DNA of 64,000 nucleotides from Nocardioides iriomotensis (lineage in GTDB: Bacteria; Actinomycetota; Actinomycetes; Propionibacteriales; Nocardioidaceae): contig NZ_SDPU01000028.1 of NCBI RefSeq assembly GCF_004168035.1, positions 124,001 to 188,000 on the forward strand. The letters run 5' to 3'. Positions 56,701 through 64,000 of this stretch are shown one piece after another. The translations under genes and the position numbers were made by a program. Every line of letters starts with the position of its first letter. Within the stretch, counting starts at the first letter, position 1. The notes beneath the pieces are model-generated. The model was not told the origin of the DNA. It ran no database searches and worked only from the letters and a program-made list of their open reading frames with translations.

Positions 56701-58311
56701 TCAGTTCACATCCTCGAGGGCACGGGTGGCGCGGAACTGGATGGCGGCGATGACGCCGGTCAGGATGAACAGGACCACCGACACCGCGGACGCGAAGCCG
56801 ATCTGGGCACCACCGGCGCCGAACGCGAGCCGGAGGATGTAGCTGATCAGGATGTCGGTGCCGCCGGCGGTGGGGTTCTCGGGCGTGAACGGCCCACCCT
56901 CGGTCAGCAGGTAGATCGCGTTGAAGTTGTTGAAGTTGAAGGCGAACGACGACACCAGCAGCGGCGCGACCGCGACGAGCAGGAGCGGGAACGTCACCCT
57001 GCGGAAGCCCGCGAAGCCGCTCGCCCCGTCGATCGCCGCGGCCTCCTTGAGGTCCTCCGGGATCGACGTCAGCGCTCCCGTGCACACCAGGAACATGTAG
57101 GGGAAGCCCATCCAGAGGTTGGTGAGCAGCACCGCGATCTTGGCCATCGTCGGGTCGCCGAACCACTGGATGTCGAGACCCAGCGTGGTGTTGATCAGGC
57201 CGAAGTCCCGGTTGAAGAAGCTCGACCACAGCAGCAGCGAGATGAAGCCGGGGATGGCGTACGGGAGGACGAGGACCGCTCGGTAGTACTTCTGGCCGCG
57301 CAGCCGCGGGTCGCTCAGCGTCGCGGCGAGCCCGAGGCCGAGCAGGAACGTCGTGGCCACGGACAGGAACGCGAACGTCAGTGTCCAGGCGAAGATCCTC
57401 AGGAAGTCGCTGCTGATCCGAGGATCGGTGAAGATCCGCTTGTAGTTGTCGAGGCCGACGTTGGCCTGCCAGGACTGGTCGGCGACCCGCTCGCCCTGGG
57501 CGTCGACGAAGTACTCGCGGTCGCCCTTGAGCTTCGGGGTGTACTCCGTGCCGGTCTCGGTGTCGGTGATGGTGTCGGTGGCCTCGTCGTACTGCAGCGT
57601 CGTGACGCCCTCGAAGGCCTCGCGGATGCCGAGCTGGCGGATCGCGCCGCCGTCGGTCGGGACGACGAAGTCGGCCAGCGCCTGCTGGGCGTCGTTGACC
57701 TGGACCGGGGTGAGCAGCGTGTAGCCGGGGGCCTCGGTGACGAAGCCGTCGGTGACCGTGGCCTCGGGGAACGGCTCGAGGCCCTCGGCGTCACCGACGT
57801 ACGCCTCCTCGCTCTCCTGGTCGACGAGCAGGAAGACGAAGGGTCCGTCGGTGACCGACCCGGTGGTCGCCACCGAGAGGTTGTAGCGCGGCGCGTCGGC
57901 CGTCTGCTTCACCGACGACCCGATGATCTGCGCGATCGCCTCGTCCTTGGTGCCGCGCGTGCCGTCGCCGTAGTTGGTGAGCGACAGCTGCGCGGTGAGG
58001 ATGATCGGGTAGACGACGAAGCAGACCAGCAGCAGGACGCCGGGGACGAGGTACTTCGCCGGGAGGGCGCGCTGGGTGGCGTACGTCGCGACGAGCACGC
58101 CCGTGATCACCCAGATCGCGACGAGCATCGTCCACTTCTCGAGGCCGATCAAGGTCGGCGTGAGGGCGGCGGCGATGCCGACCGCGAGGCCGAGCAACAC
58201 CACCTTCACGAGGATCGGCAGGACGTGCCGCTCCTGCTTCTGGTGCACGGTGCGCCGTCGCCGCGTCGGCGTCGGCTCCTCGGTCAGCGTGTCGGTCGTG
58301 GGCTCGGACAA
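56701..58311 (-). CDS. malF: maltose/maltodextrin ABC transporter permease MalF, enteric type with large P2-like loop
   Basis: 536 residues, far longer than the ~300 usual for actinobacterial sugar permeases. Three N-terminal membrane segments (about 30-50, 60-78, 88-110) are followed by a 180-residue extracytoplasmic region (about 112-300) in the position of the E. coli MalF P2 loop, then five more segments. LPYAIPGFISLLLWSSFFNR, SSFAFNFNNFNAIYLLTEGG and LGLDIQWFGDP closely track E. coli MalF. EAA loop: KEAAAIDGASGFAGFRRVTF (422-441). Confidence 0.93.
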   Translation of the reverse strand: MSEPTTDTLTEEPTPTRRRRTVHQKQERHVLPILVKVVLLGLAVGIAAALTPTLIGLEKWTMLVAIWVITGVLVATYATQRALPAKYLVPGVLLLVCFVVYPIILTAQLSLTNYGDGTRGTKDEAIAQIIGSSVKQTADAPRYNLSVATTGSVTDGPFVFLLVDQESEEAYVGDAEGLEPFPEATVTDGFVTEAPGYTLLTPVQVNDAQQALADFVVPTDGGAIRQLGIREAFEGVTTLQYDEATDTITDTETGTEYTPKLKGDREYFVDAQGERVADQSWQANVGLDNYKRIFTDPRISSDFLRIFAWTLTFAFLSVATTFLLGLGLAATLSDPRLRGQKYYRAVLVLPYAIPGFISLLLWSSFFNRDFGLINTTLGLDIQWFGDPTMAKIAVLLTNLWMGFPYMFLVCTGALTSIPEDLKEAAAIDGASGFAGFRRVTFPLLLVAVAPLLVSSFAFNFNNFNAIYLLTEGGPFTPENPTAGGTDILISYILRLAFGAGGAQIGFASAVSVVLFILTGVIAAIQFRATRALEDVN

Positions 58312-58372
58312 CGCAGTGCTCCTGCCGCGAGAGGTGGAACGAGGAGAGGATCAGACGAGCAGGCGGGGGGCA

Positions 58373-58404
58373 GGCCCCGGCCGGACGTGGCTCCGACCGG
58401 GACC
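58373..58404 (-). terminator. malE-malF intercistronic hairpin (attenuator or mRNA stabiliser)
   Basis: 13-bp stem (58373-58385 with 58392-58404) including two G-U pairs on the transcript, 6-base loop, directly after the malE stop codon and about 60 bases before malF. Its position matches the known malE-malF REP region of E. coli, which keeps malE mRNA in excess; same role inferred here. Confidence 0.55.
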
Positions 58405-58414
58405 TCCCCCGTCA

Positions 58415-59719
58415 TCAGGAGGCGTTGATGGCTTCCTGGATGGTCTTGCCGGTGTCCTTCATCGTCTTCGCCGGGTCGGCGCCACCGACGATGGCGGAGT
58501 AGGCCTTGCCGAGCGGCTCCCAGACCGCTGCCATCGCGGGGATGGCCGGCATCGGGGCGGCCTTGTTGGCGGCCTCCGCGAACAGCGCGGTGTCGGGGTC
58601 GTCGGCCGCGATGCTGTCCTGCAGCGAGAGCAGGGCCGGCGGGAGGCTGGCCTTCTCGTACATCGTCGTCATGGCCTCCTCGTTGTTCACGCCGGAGTTG
58701 ACGAACTCCTGCGCGAAGGCGGCGTTCTTCGCGTTGGACGCGACCATGAACGCCTGCGCGCCCATGAACGGCTCGGCCGGGCCCATGCCCTTGAAGCCCG
58801 GGACGGGCTGGATGGCGTACTTGATGCCGGAGTCGCGCACGTCGCCGAGCGCCCACGGACCGGAGACCAGGAAGGCCGCCTTGCCCTCGGTGAACAGGGC
58901 GATCGAGTTGTCACCGCTGATCGAGCGGCGCAGGACCTTCTGGCCCTTCTCGCCGAGCTGGCCGATCTTCTGCGCGGCCTTGACCGAGCCGGGCTTGCCC
59001 ACGCCGAGGTCGTCGGCGTTGTACTCGCCGTCACCACTGGTGCCGAACAGGTAGCCGCCCATGGAGGTGTACAGCGGCTCCATGTGGTACGCGTCGCCGA
59101 GCTCGCCGACCGGGAGGTTCAGGGCCGACTCGACGTCGCCCTTCTTCACCGCGGCCTCGCCCGCCTTGATCGCGTCGTCCATCGTCTTCGGCTCGTTCGG
59201 CGCGACCTCGGTGTTGCGGTAGAGGGCGAGCGACTCGATGCCGTAGGGGACGCCGTACAGCTGGCCGTCGTAGGTCGTCGCCTGGACGGCCTTGGGCGAG
59301 TAGCCGGACAGGTCGTCGGCGCTGAGCTGCAGCGGCTCGATGGAGCCGTTCTGCACCAGGTTGCCGATCCAGTCGTGCGCACCGACGACCACGTCGGGGC
59401 CGTTGCTGGCCTCGTTGGCGGTGACGAAGTTGGTCTGCAGGTCCGAGGAGACGGCCTGGACCTCGACCGTGATGCCGTTGGCCTCGCCGAACGGCTCCGC
59501 GATCGCCTTGACCGCGTCGATCTTCAGAGCGTCGGTCCAGATCACGAGGTCGGCATCGGCACGAGCCGGGGCCCCGGTCTCCTCCGCCGTCGCCGTCTCG
59601 GAGGGGGTCTCCTCCGGGGTGGTGTTGGTGGCCTCGTTGCCGCCACCCCCGCCGCCACACCCCGCGAGGAGGAAGGTGGCGGCGATGGCCGGCGCCAGGG
59701 CCCGTGCGAACTTGCGCAT
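58415..59719 (-). CDS. malE: maltose/maltodextrin-binding lipoprotein MalE
   Basis: 434 residues. Signal peptide with lipobox (ATFLLAGC), so anchored to the outer face of the membrane; a Gly stretch and a Thr/Glu-rich linker follow. SBP_bac family 1 fold: LVIWTDALKIDAVKAIAEPF, GPDVVVGAHDWIGNLVQNG, GVPYGIESLALYRN, AAFLVSGPWALGD and YAIQPVPGFKG, all like E. coli MalE. AAGGA lies seven bases before ATG. Delivers maltodextrins to MalFG. Confidence 0.94.
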   Translation of the reverse strand: MRKFARALAPAIAATFLLAGCGGGGGGNEATNTTPEETPSETATAEETGAPARADADLVIWTDALKIDAVKAIAEPFGEANGITVEVQAVSSDLQTNFVTANEASNGPDVVVGAHDWIGNLVQNGSIEPLQLSADDLSGYSPKAVQATTYDGQLYGVPYGIESLALYRNTEVAPNEPKTMDDAIKAGEAAVKKGDVESALNLPVGELGDAYHMEPLYTSMGGYLFGTSGDGEYNADDLGVGKPGSVKAAQKIGQLGEKGQKVLRRSISGDNSIALFTEGKAAFLVSGPWALGDVRDSGIKYAIQPVPGFKGMGPAEPFMGAQAFMVASNAKNAAFAQEFVNSGVNNEEAMTTMYEKASLPPALLSLQDSIAADDPDTALFAEAANKAAPMPAIPAMAAVWEPLGKAYSAIVGGADPAKTMKDTGKTIQEAINAS

Positions 59720-59776
59720 GTGGATCCTTGGGGTCGAGGGGGCCTGAAGGTCTGGAACGCCCCGATGTGATCGGCG

Positions 59777-59804
59777 ACACTAACAGCGTTTTCATCTGTT
59801 GCAA
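59777..59804 (-). promoter_or_regulatory. putative malE promoter
   Basis: Reverse-strand TTGCAA (59804-59799) and TAGTGT (59782-59777) with 16-base spacing; about 58 bases from the -10 to the malE ATG. The -35 overlaps a proposed LacI-type operator, which fits repression. Confidence 0.45.
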
Positions 59805-59835
59805 AGAGTTGCAGTCGAGTGCAGCAAAACGTTGT
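59801..59835. promoter_or_regulatory. two LacI/MalR-type operators between malE and the regulator gene
   Basis: GCAA-AGAG-TTGC at 59801-59812 (flanked by TT and AG) and GCAA-AACG-TTGT at 59824-59835 share the GCAA-N4-TTGC pattern; their centres are 23 bases apart. They lie between the divergent malE and lacI-type genes. Confidence 0.6.
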
Positions 59836-59868
59836 CATGTCGTTGCAGGAACCGCGTAAGTTGTCGCC

Positions 59869-60891
59869 ATGACCGTCCGCCTCTCGCACATCGCTGAGCG
59901 CGCCGGCGTGAGCGTGGCCTCGGTCTCCCGGGTGCTCAACGACAAGCCGGGCGTCGCCGAGTCGACCCGCCGTGCGGTGCTCACCGCGATCGACGTGCTC
60001 GGGTACGAACGCCCGACTCGCCTCCGGTCGCGCGAGGCCGGCCTGATCGGCCTGATCGTGCCGGAGCTCGAGAACCCGATCTTCCCGCGCATGGCGCAGG
60101 CGGTGGAGGTCGCGCTCGTCCGGCACGGCTACACCCCCGTCCTGTGCACGCAGAGCCTCGGAGGGGTGCACGAGGACGACTACGTCACGACGCTGATGGA
60201 CCGCGGCGTCTCCGGGATCATCTTCGTCTCCGGCATCCACGCCATCGCCGACACCGACCCCGACCGCTACCAGGCGTACGTCGACGGCGGCCTGCCCATC
60301 GTGCTGGTCAACGGCTGCATCCCCGTGATCGGCGCCACCTGCATCTCCGCGGACGACATCGAGTCCGCCGAGCTGGCCGTCAGCCACCTTGCCCAGCTGG
60401 GACATCGGCGCATCGGCCTCGCCACCGGACAGTCCCGCTACCAGCCGGTCGTGCGCCGCACCGAGGGCTTCAAAGCCGCCATGCGCCGGCACGTCGACGC
60501 CGACCTCACCGACGCCGACCTCGACGAGCTGGTCGAGCGCACGGTGTTCACGATGGAGGGCGGCGCGACGGCGGCGCACACGCTGCTCGACCGTGGCGTC
60601 ACCGCCATCGTCTGCGGCTCCGACGTGATGGCGATCGGCGCGATCACCACGGCCCGCCGCCGCGGCCTGTCCGTGCCGCGCGACGTCTCGATCGTCGGCA
60701 GCGACGACAGCACGCTGATCCAGTACACGGACCCCCCGCTCACGACCGTCCGGCAGCCCGCGGGCGCGATCGGCCGGGCGGCCGCGGCGGCGCTGGTCGA
60801 CCAGATCAGCGGCGTCCCGGCGATCACCTCGGAGATGCTGTTCCGGCCCGAGCTCGTCGTGCGCGGCACGACGGCCGGGCTGCCGCTCTGA
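59869..60891 (+). CDS. malR: LacI-family transcriptional regulator, probable maltose repressor
   Basis: 340 residues. N-terminal LacI helix-turn-helix with hinge (VRLSHIAERAGVSVASVSRV then LNDKPGVAESTRRAVLTAID), then a periplasmic-binding-protein-like sensor domain (GLIVPELENPIFPRMAQAVE, GIIFVSG, GHRRIGLATG, CGSDVMAIGAITTARRRGL). Ligand probably maltose or a maltodextrin, by context. Only weak Shine-Dalgarno bases precede ATG 59869, and TAAGTT at 59859-59864 suggests a very short or absent leader. Confidence 0.9.
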   Translation: MTVRLSHIAERAGVSVASVSRVLNDKPGVAESTRRAVLTAIDVLGYERPTRLRSREAGLIGLIVPELENPIFPRMAQAVEVALVRHGYTPVLCTQSLGGVHEDDYVTTLMDRGVSGIIFVSGIHAIADTDPDRYQAYVDGGLPIVLVNGCIPVIGATCISADDIESAELAVSHLAQLGHRRIGLATGQSRYQPVVRRTEGFKAAMRRHVDADLTDADLDELVERTVFTMEGGATAAHTLLDRGVTAIVCGSDVMAIGAITTARRRGLSVPRDVSIVGSDDSTLIQYTDPPLTTVRQPAGAIGRAAAAALVDQISGVPAITSEMLFRPELVVRGTTAGLPL

Positions 60892-60932
60892 CCCGCACCG
60901 GACCGGCTGCGGCGACCCCGCGCGGCCGTACC

Positions 60933-60944
60933 GCAACTCTTTGC
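60933..60944. promoter_or_regulatory. LacI/MalR-type operator before the alpha-glucosidase gene
   Basis: GCAA-CTCT-TTGC is the exact reverse complement of the box at 59801-59812. It lies 20 bases before ATG 60965, so the same repressor should control this gene. Confidence 0.6.
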
Positions 60945-60964
60945 GCTTGCAGCAACGGTCGGGC

Positions 60965-62716
60965 ATGCCTCAGCATGGAGTGGTGACTTCTTCCGCCACG
61001 CTCCCGACGACTCCGCTCACCCGCTCCGCTGCCGACGAGCGGGACGAGGCCGATGCCCTCTGGTGGCACGACGCGGTCGTGTACCAGGTGTACCCCCGAT
61101 CGTTCGCCGACGGCAATGGTGACGGTATGGGCGATCTGCCCGGTGTCACCGCCAAGCTGCCGTACCTGCGCGACCTCGGCGTGGACGCCCTGTGGCTGTC
61201 GCCGTACTACGTCTCCCCCATGGCCGATGCCGGCTACGACGTGGCCGACTACCGCGACATCGACCCGCTGTTCGGCTCACTGGCGGACGCCGAGGCGATG
61301 ATCGCCGAGGCGCACCGCCTCGGCCTGAAGGTCATCGCCGACCTGGTGCCCAACCACACCTCCGACGAGCACGCCTGGTTCCAGGCCGCCCTGGCCGCAG
61401 GCCCGGGCTCCCCCGAGCGCGACCGCTTCCTGTTCCGCGACGGGCGCGGGGCCGACGGCGAGCTCCCGCCCAACGACTGGCGCAGCGTCTTCGGTGGGCA
61501 GGCGTGGAGCCGCGTCACCGAGGCCGACGGCTCGCCCGGCCAGTGGTACCTGCACATCTTCGACGTGAAGCAGGCGGACCTGAACTGGCACAACGCCGAG
61601 GTCCGCGCGGAGTTCGAGGAGATCCTGCGGTTCTGGCTCGACCGGGGCATCGACGGCTTCCGCGTCGACGTCGCCCACGGCATGGTCAAGGCCGAGGGCC
61701 TGCCCGACTGGGACCACGAGCAGGAGATGCTCGACGGCGCCAACGAGGACGGCGACCGCCCGCCGATGTGGGACCAGGACGGCGTGCACGAGATCTACCG
61801 GGCCTGGCGGCAGGTGCTGGACTCCTACGAGCCCCACGGCAGCCGGATGATGGTCGCCGAGGCCTGGGTCGAGCCCGCGTCGCGGCTGGCGCGCTACCTG
61901 CGTCCCGACGAGATGCACCAGGCGTTCAACTTCCACTACCTCGGCTCGCGGTGGGCGGCCACCGACGTGCGCGAGGCGATCGAGACCTCCCTCGAGGCCA
62001 ACGAGATGGTCGGCGCCCCGACCACGTGGGTGCTCAGCAACCACGACGTGGTGCGGCACGCCAGCCGGCTCGGCGCGGCCGAGGAGCCGGGCAGGCACAA
62101 CCACAAGGGCCTCGGCCCGCGCGACGAGCAGCCCGACGAGGAGCTCGGTCTGCACCGTGCCCGCGCGGCGTCCGCGCTGATGCTCGCGCTGCCCGGTTCG
62201 GCGTACCTCTACCAGGGCGAGGAGCTCGGCCTGCCCGAGCACGGCACGCTCGACGACTCCTACCGTCAGGACCCGTCGTGGTTCCGCCACGGCGGCGAGG
62301 TCGTGGGCCGGGACGGTTGCCGGGTGCCGCTGCCGTGGAAGGCCGACGCCCCGGCGTACGGCTTCAACGACACCGGTGAGAGCTGGCTGCCGCAGCCGGC
62401 GTCGTTCGCCCGGTACGCCGCCGACGTGCAGGAGGGCGTCGACGGCTCGACGCTCGAGCTGTACCGCACGCTGCTGCGGCTGCGGAAGGAGCTGCTCCTC
62501 GGCCGCGGCGACGTCGCCGTCGTGGAGGGGTTCGGCGACGACGTCCTCGCGCTGCAGCGCACCACGCCGGACGACGGCAGGGTGCTCGTGGTCACCAACT
62601 TCGGTGACGAGCCGGTCGCGCTGCCCGAGGGCGCGGTGGCGCTCGTCGCGTCGGCCGACCTGGTGGACAACAAGGTCCCGACCGACGTGACGGTGTGGGC
62701 CTCGCTGCCGGGCTGA
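60965..62716 (+). CDS. GH13 alpha-glucosidase (oligo-1,6-glucosidase/AglA type)
   Basis: 583 residues from ATG 60965; GTG 60980 or 60983 are alternatives, and TTGCAG/CAGCAT spacing upstream would fit a leaderless start at the latter. Barrel motifs: VVYQVYPRSFADGNGDGMGD, DLVPNHTSDEH (region I), DGFRVDVAHGM (nucleophile Asp), MVAEAWVEP (acid/base Glu) and LSNHDVVRH (region IV). No signal peptide, so it releases glucose from imported maltose or maltodextrin in the cytoplasm. Transcribed away from the mal operon and after malR. Confidence 0.92.
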   Translation: MPQHGVVTSSATLPTTPLTRSAADERDEADALWWHDAVVYQVYPRSFADGNGDGMGDLPGVTAKLPYLRDLGVDALWLSPYYVSPMADAGYDVADYRDIDPLFGSLADAEAMIAEAHRLGLKVIADLVPNHTSDEHAWFQAALAAGPGSPERDRFLFRDGRGADGELPPNDWRSVFGGQAWSRVTEADGSPGQWYLHIFDVKQADLNWHNAEVRAEFEEILRFWLDRGIDGFRVDVAHGMVKAEGLPDWDHEQEMLDGANEDGDRPPMWDQDGVHEIYRAWRQVLDSYEPHGSRMMVAEAWVEPASRLARYLRPDEMHQAFNFHYLGSRWAATDVREAIETSLEANEMVGAPTTWVLSNHDVVRHASRLGAAEEPGRHNHKGLGPRDEQPDEELGLHRARAASALMLALPGSAYLYQGEELGLPEHGTLDDSYRQDPSWFRHGGEVVGRDGCRVPLPWKADAPAYGFNDTGESWLPQPASFARYAADVQEGVDGSTLELYRTLLRLRKELLLGRGDVAVVEGFGDDVLALQRTTPDDGRVLVVTNFGDEPVALPEGAVALVASADLVDNKVPTDVTVWASLPG

Positions 62717-62756
62717 GTCCTTCGACTGGGCCTCAAGCACCCCATGGCTGACACTG

Positions 62757-62783
62757 TGCCCCGTGCCTCCACGGCACGGGGCA
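62757..62783. terminator. hairpin after the alpha-glucosidase gene
   Basis: Perfect 11-bp stem (62757-62767 with 62773-62783), 5-base loop, followed by AA on the forward strand; 40 bases after the alpha-glucosidase stop. Confidence 0.65.
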
Positions 62784-62788
62784 AAGTC

Positions 62789-62848
62789 GCCGAGAGGTCA
62801 GTTCGCGATTCCCCCGCTGCGCTCCTCCTCGCGAACGGACCTCTCGGC
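62789..62848. terminator. long inverted repeat between the convergent alpha-glucosidase and aldolase genes
   Basis: 19-base arms 62789-62807 and 62830-62848 with one mismatch and a 22-base loop. Suited to end transcription of the aldolase gene from the right. Confidence 0.6.
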
Positions 62849-62885
62849 TAGCGGGGTGTCGCGCGTTCCTCCCGGAATGCGTGGG

Positions 62886-63917
62886 TCAGCCGAGGCTTGT
62901 GCCGGTGCTGCGGAGGTTCTCGCACGCCTCCACCACGCGCGCGGCCATGCCGGCCTCGGCGGCCTTGCCCCACGCGCGCGGGTCGTAGGTCTTCTTGTTG
63001 CCGACCTCGCCGTCGACCTTCAGGACGCCGTCGTAGTTGCTGAACATGTGCCCGGCGACCGGGCGGGTGAAGGCGTACTGGGTGTCGGTGTCGACGTTCA
63101 TCTTCACCACGCCGTAGTCGACGGCCGCGCCGATCTCCTCGGCGGTCGAGCCCGAGCCGCCGTGGAAGACCAGGTGGAACGGCTTGCTGCCGTCCTCGAG
63201 GCCGAACTCCTTGACCACGGCAGCCTGTGCGTCGCGCAGCACGTCGGGGCGGAGCTTGACGTTGCCGGGCTTGTAGACGCCGTGCACGTTGCCGAAGGTG
63301 AGCGCGGTCATGTAGTAGCCGCGGTCGCCGTAGCCGAGCGCCTTGGCGGTGGCGATGGCGTCCTCGGGCGTGGAGTAGAGCTTCTCGTTGATGGCGTTCT
63401 CGACGCCGTCCTCCTCGCCGCCGACGACGCCGACCTCGATCTCGAGGATGATCTTGGCGGCGATGCACTTCTCGAGCAGCTCGCCGGCGATGGAGAGGTT
63501 CTCGTCGAGGGGTACGGCGGAGCCGTCCCACATGTGCGACTGGAACAGCGGCGCCTCGCCCCGCTGCACGCGCTCGGCCGAGATGTCGATCAGCGGCCGG
63601 ACGAACCCGTCGAGCTTGTCCTGGGGGCAGTGGTCGGTGTGCAGCGCGATGTTCACCGGGTAGTTCTTGGCGACCTCGGCGGCGTACGCGGCGAAGGCGA
63701 CCGAGCCGCTGACCATGTTCTTCACCGACGGGCCGGAAAGGTAGTCCGCACCGCCGGTGGACACCTGGATGATGCCGTCGCTGCCGGCGTCGGCGAAGCC
63801 CTTGAGCGCGGCGTTGAGCGTCTGGGAGGAGCTGACGTTGATGGCCGGGTAGGCGAAGGCGTCGCGCTTCGCCTTGTCGAGCATCTCCGCGTACTTCTCG
63901 GGAGTGGCGATGGGCAT
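62886..63917 (-). CDS. fba: class II fructose-bisphosphate aldolase
   Basis: 343 residues. Zinc-dependent aldol cleavage of fructose 1,6-bisphosphate in glycolysis and gluconeogenesis. ALHTDHCPQDKLDGF contains the zinc-binding His and catalytic Asp; EIEVGVVGGEEDGV, LTFGNVHGVYKPG (zinc His) and LVFHGGSGSTAEEI (zinc His and phosphate loop) complete the site. GAGGAG precedes ATG 63917. The remaining 83 bases to the window edge are its promoter region; no further gene is seen. Confidence 0.97.
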   Translation of the reverse strand: MPIATPEKYAEMLDKAKRDAFAYPAINVSSSQTLNAALKGFADAGSDGIIQVSTGGADYLSGPSVKNMVSGSVAFAAYAAEVAKNYPVNIALHTDHCPQDKLDGFVRPLIDISAERVQRGEAPLFQSHMWDGSAVPLDENLSIAGELLEKCIAAKIILEIEVGVVGGEEDGVENAINEKLYSTPEDAIATAKALGYGDRGYYMTALTFGNVHGVYKPGNVKLRPDVLRDAQAAVVKEFGLEDGSKPFHLVFHGGSGSTAEEIGAAVDYGVVKMNVDTDTQYAFTRPVAGHMFSNYDGVLKVDGEVGNKKTYDPRAWGKAAEAGMAARVVEACENLRSTGTSLG

Positions 63918-64000
63918 GTTCGTCTCCTCGGTCGTCCTGGCCTGGCCCTACCGAGCCTAGTACCTCGCCCGCCGGCGCCCGCCCGCTCCGCGGCCCCTGG

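Overview
This is a GC-rich window (roughly 70% G+C, with strong G/C bias at third codon positions) from an actinobacterium. BldC, a valine/leucine-type dehydrogenase, DUF3073 and purM-purF lie side by side, an order I recall from Streptomyces. The abundance of secreted S8, M28 and DUF1906 proteins and the Rv3406-like TauD remnant point, by inference, to a Nocardioides-like member of Nocardioidaceae rather than Streptomyces. No tRNA, rRNA, CRISPR array, transposase or phage gene was seen. No stretch over 300 bases lacks a gene.

Layout. 1-3.6 kb: a truncated HATPase anti-sigma-type protein, a small coupled ORF, an alpha/beta hydrolase, a decayed TauD dioxygenase remnant and an EAL-PAS-PAS c-di-GMP protein. 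3.7-9.3 kb: a sulfotransferase, then a reverse-strand run (LVIVD-repeat secreted protein, APH-fold kinase, thioesterase, propeller glycosidase-like protein), and a DUF305 lipoprotein. 9.3-17 kb: MEDS-HATPase regulator, lipid kinase, PAS-PAS-SpoIIE phosphatase, SGNH hydrolase and a large zinc-ribbon membrane protein. 17-23.5 kb: bldC, vdh, DUF3073, purM, purF and an M20 peptidase. 23.6-31 kb: a secreted-protein block with three DUF1906/peptidoglycan-binding paralogues (with an SCP-2-like gene between the first two) and two tandem S8 proteases, placed between purF and purL. 31-39.6 kb: purL, a sugar dehydrogenase and a membrane acyltransferase-like gene, then YjbR, purQ, purS, acyl-CoA ligase and purC. 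39.6-45.7 kb: HIT-like protein, MFS exporter, acylphosphatase, M28 aminopeptidase and a Calx-beta surface protein with a duplicated module. 45.9-51.1 kb: a tight reverse operon purA-purD-purB-SRPBCC-serine hydrolase. 51.3-53.8 kb: a second lipid kinase, a TrmB/LuxR-type regulator and DUF3151. 53.8-62.7 kb: a maltose/maltodextrin locus (malE, malF, malG, GH13 amylase, divergent LacI regulator, GH13 alpha-glucosidase). The window closes with class II fructose-bisphosphate aldolase.

How they work together. Nine de novo purine genes (purA, B, C, D, F, L, M, Q, S) are spread over about 32 kb in four reverse-strand groups separated by accessory genes. The mal locus binds, imports and hydrolyses maltodextrins. 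A shared GCAA-N4-TTGC motif before malE/lacI and before the alpha-glucosidase marks a probable regulon; no transporter ATPase is present, so a shared MsiK/MalK ATPase elsewhere is inferred. The points most worth a second look are the TauD remnant that has lost every metal-binding motif, the tripled DUF1906 genes plus doubled S8 proteases inside the pur region, the enteric-type MalF, the mal operators, a possible CTG start on the MFS gene, and a leader that may hide the ribosome binding site of the Calx-beta protein.
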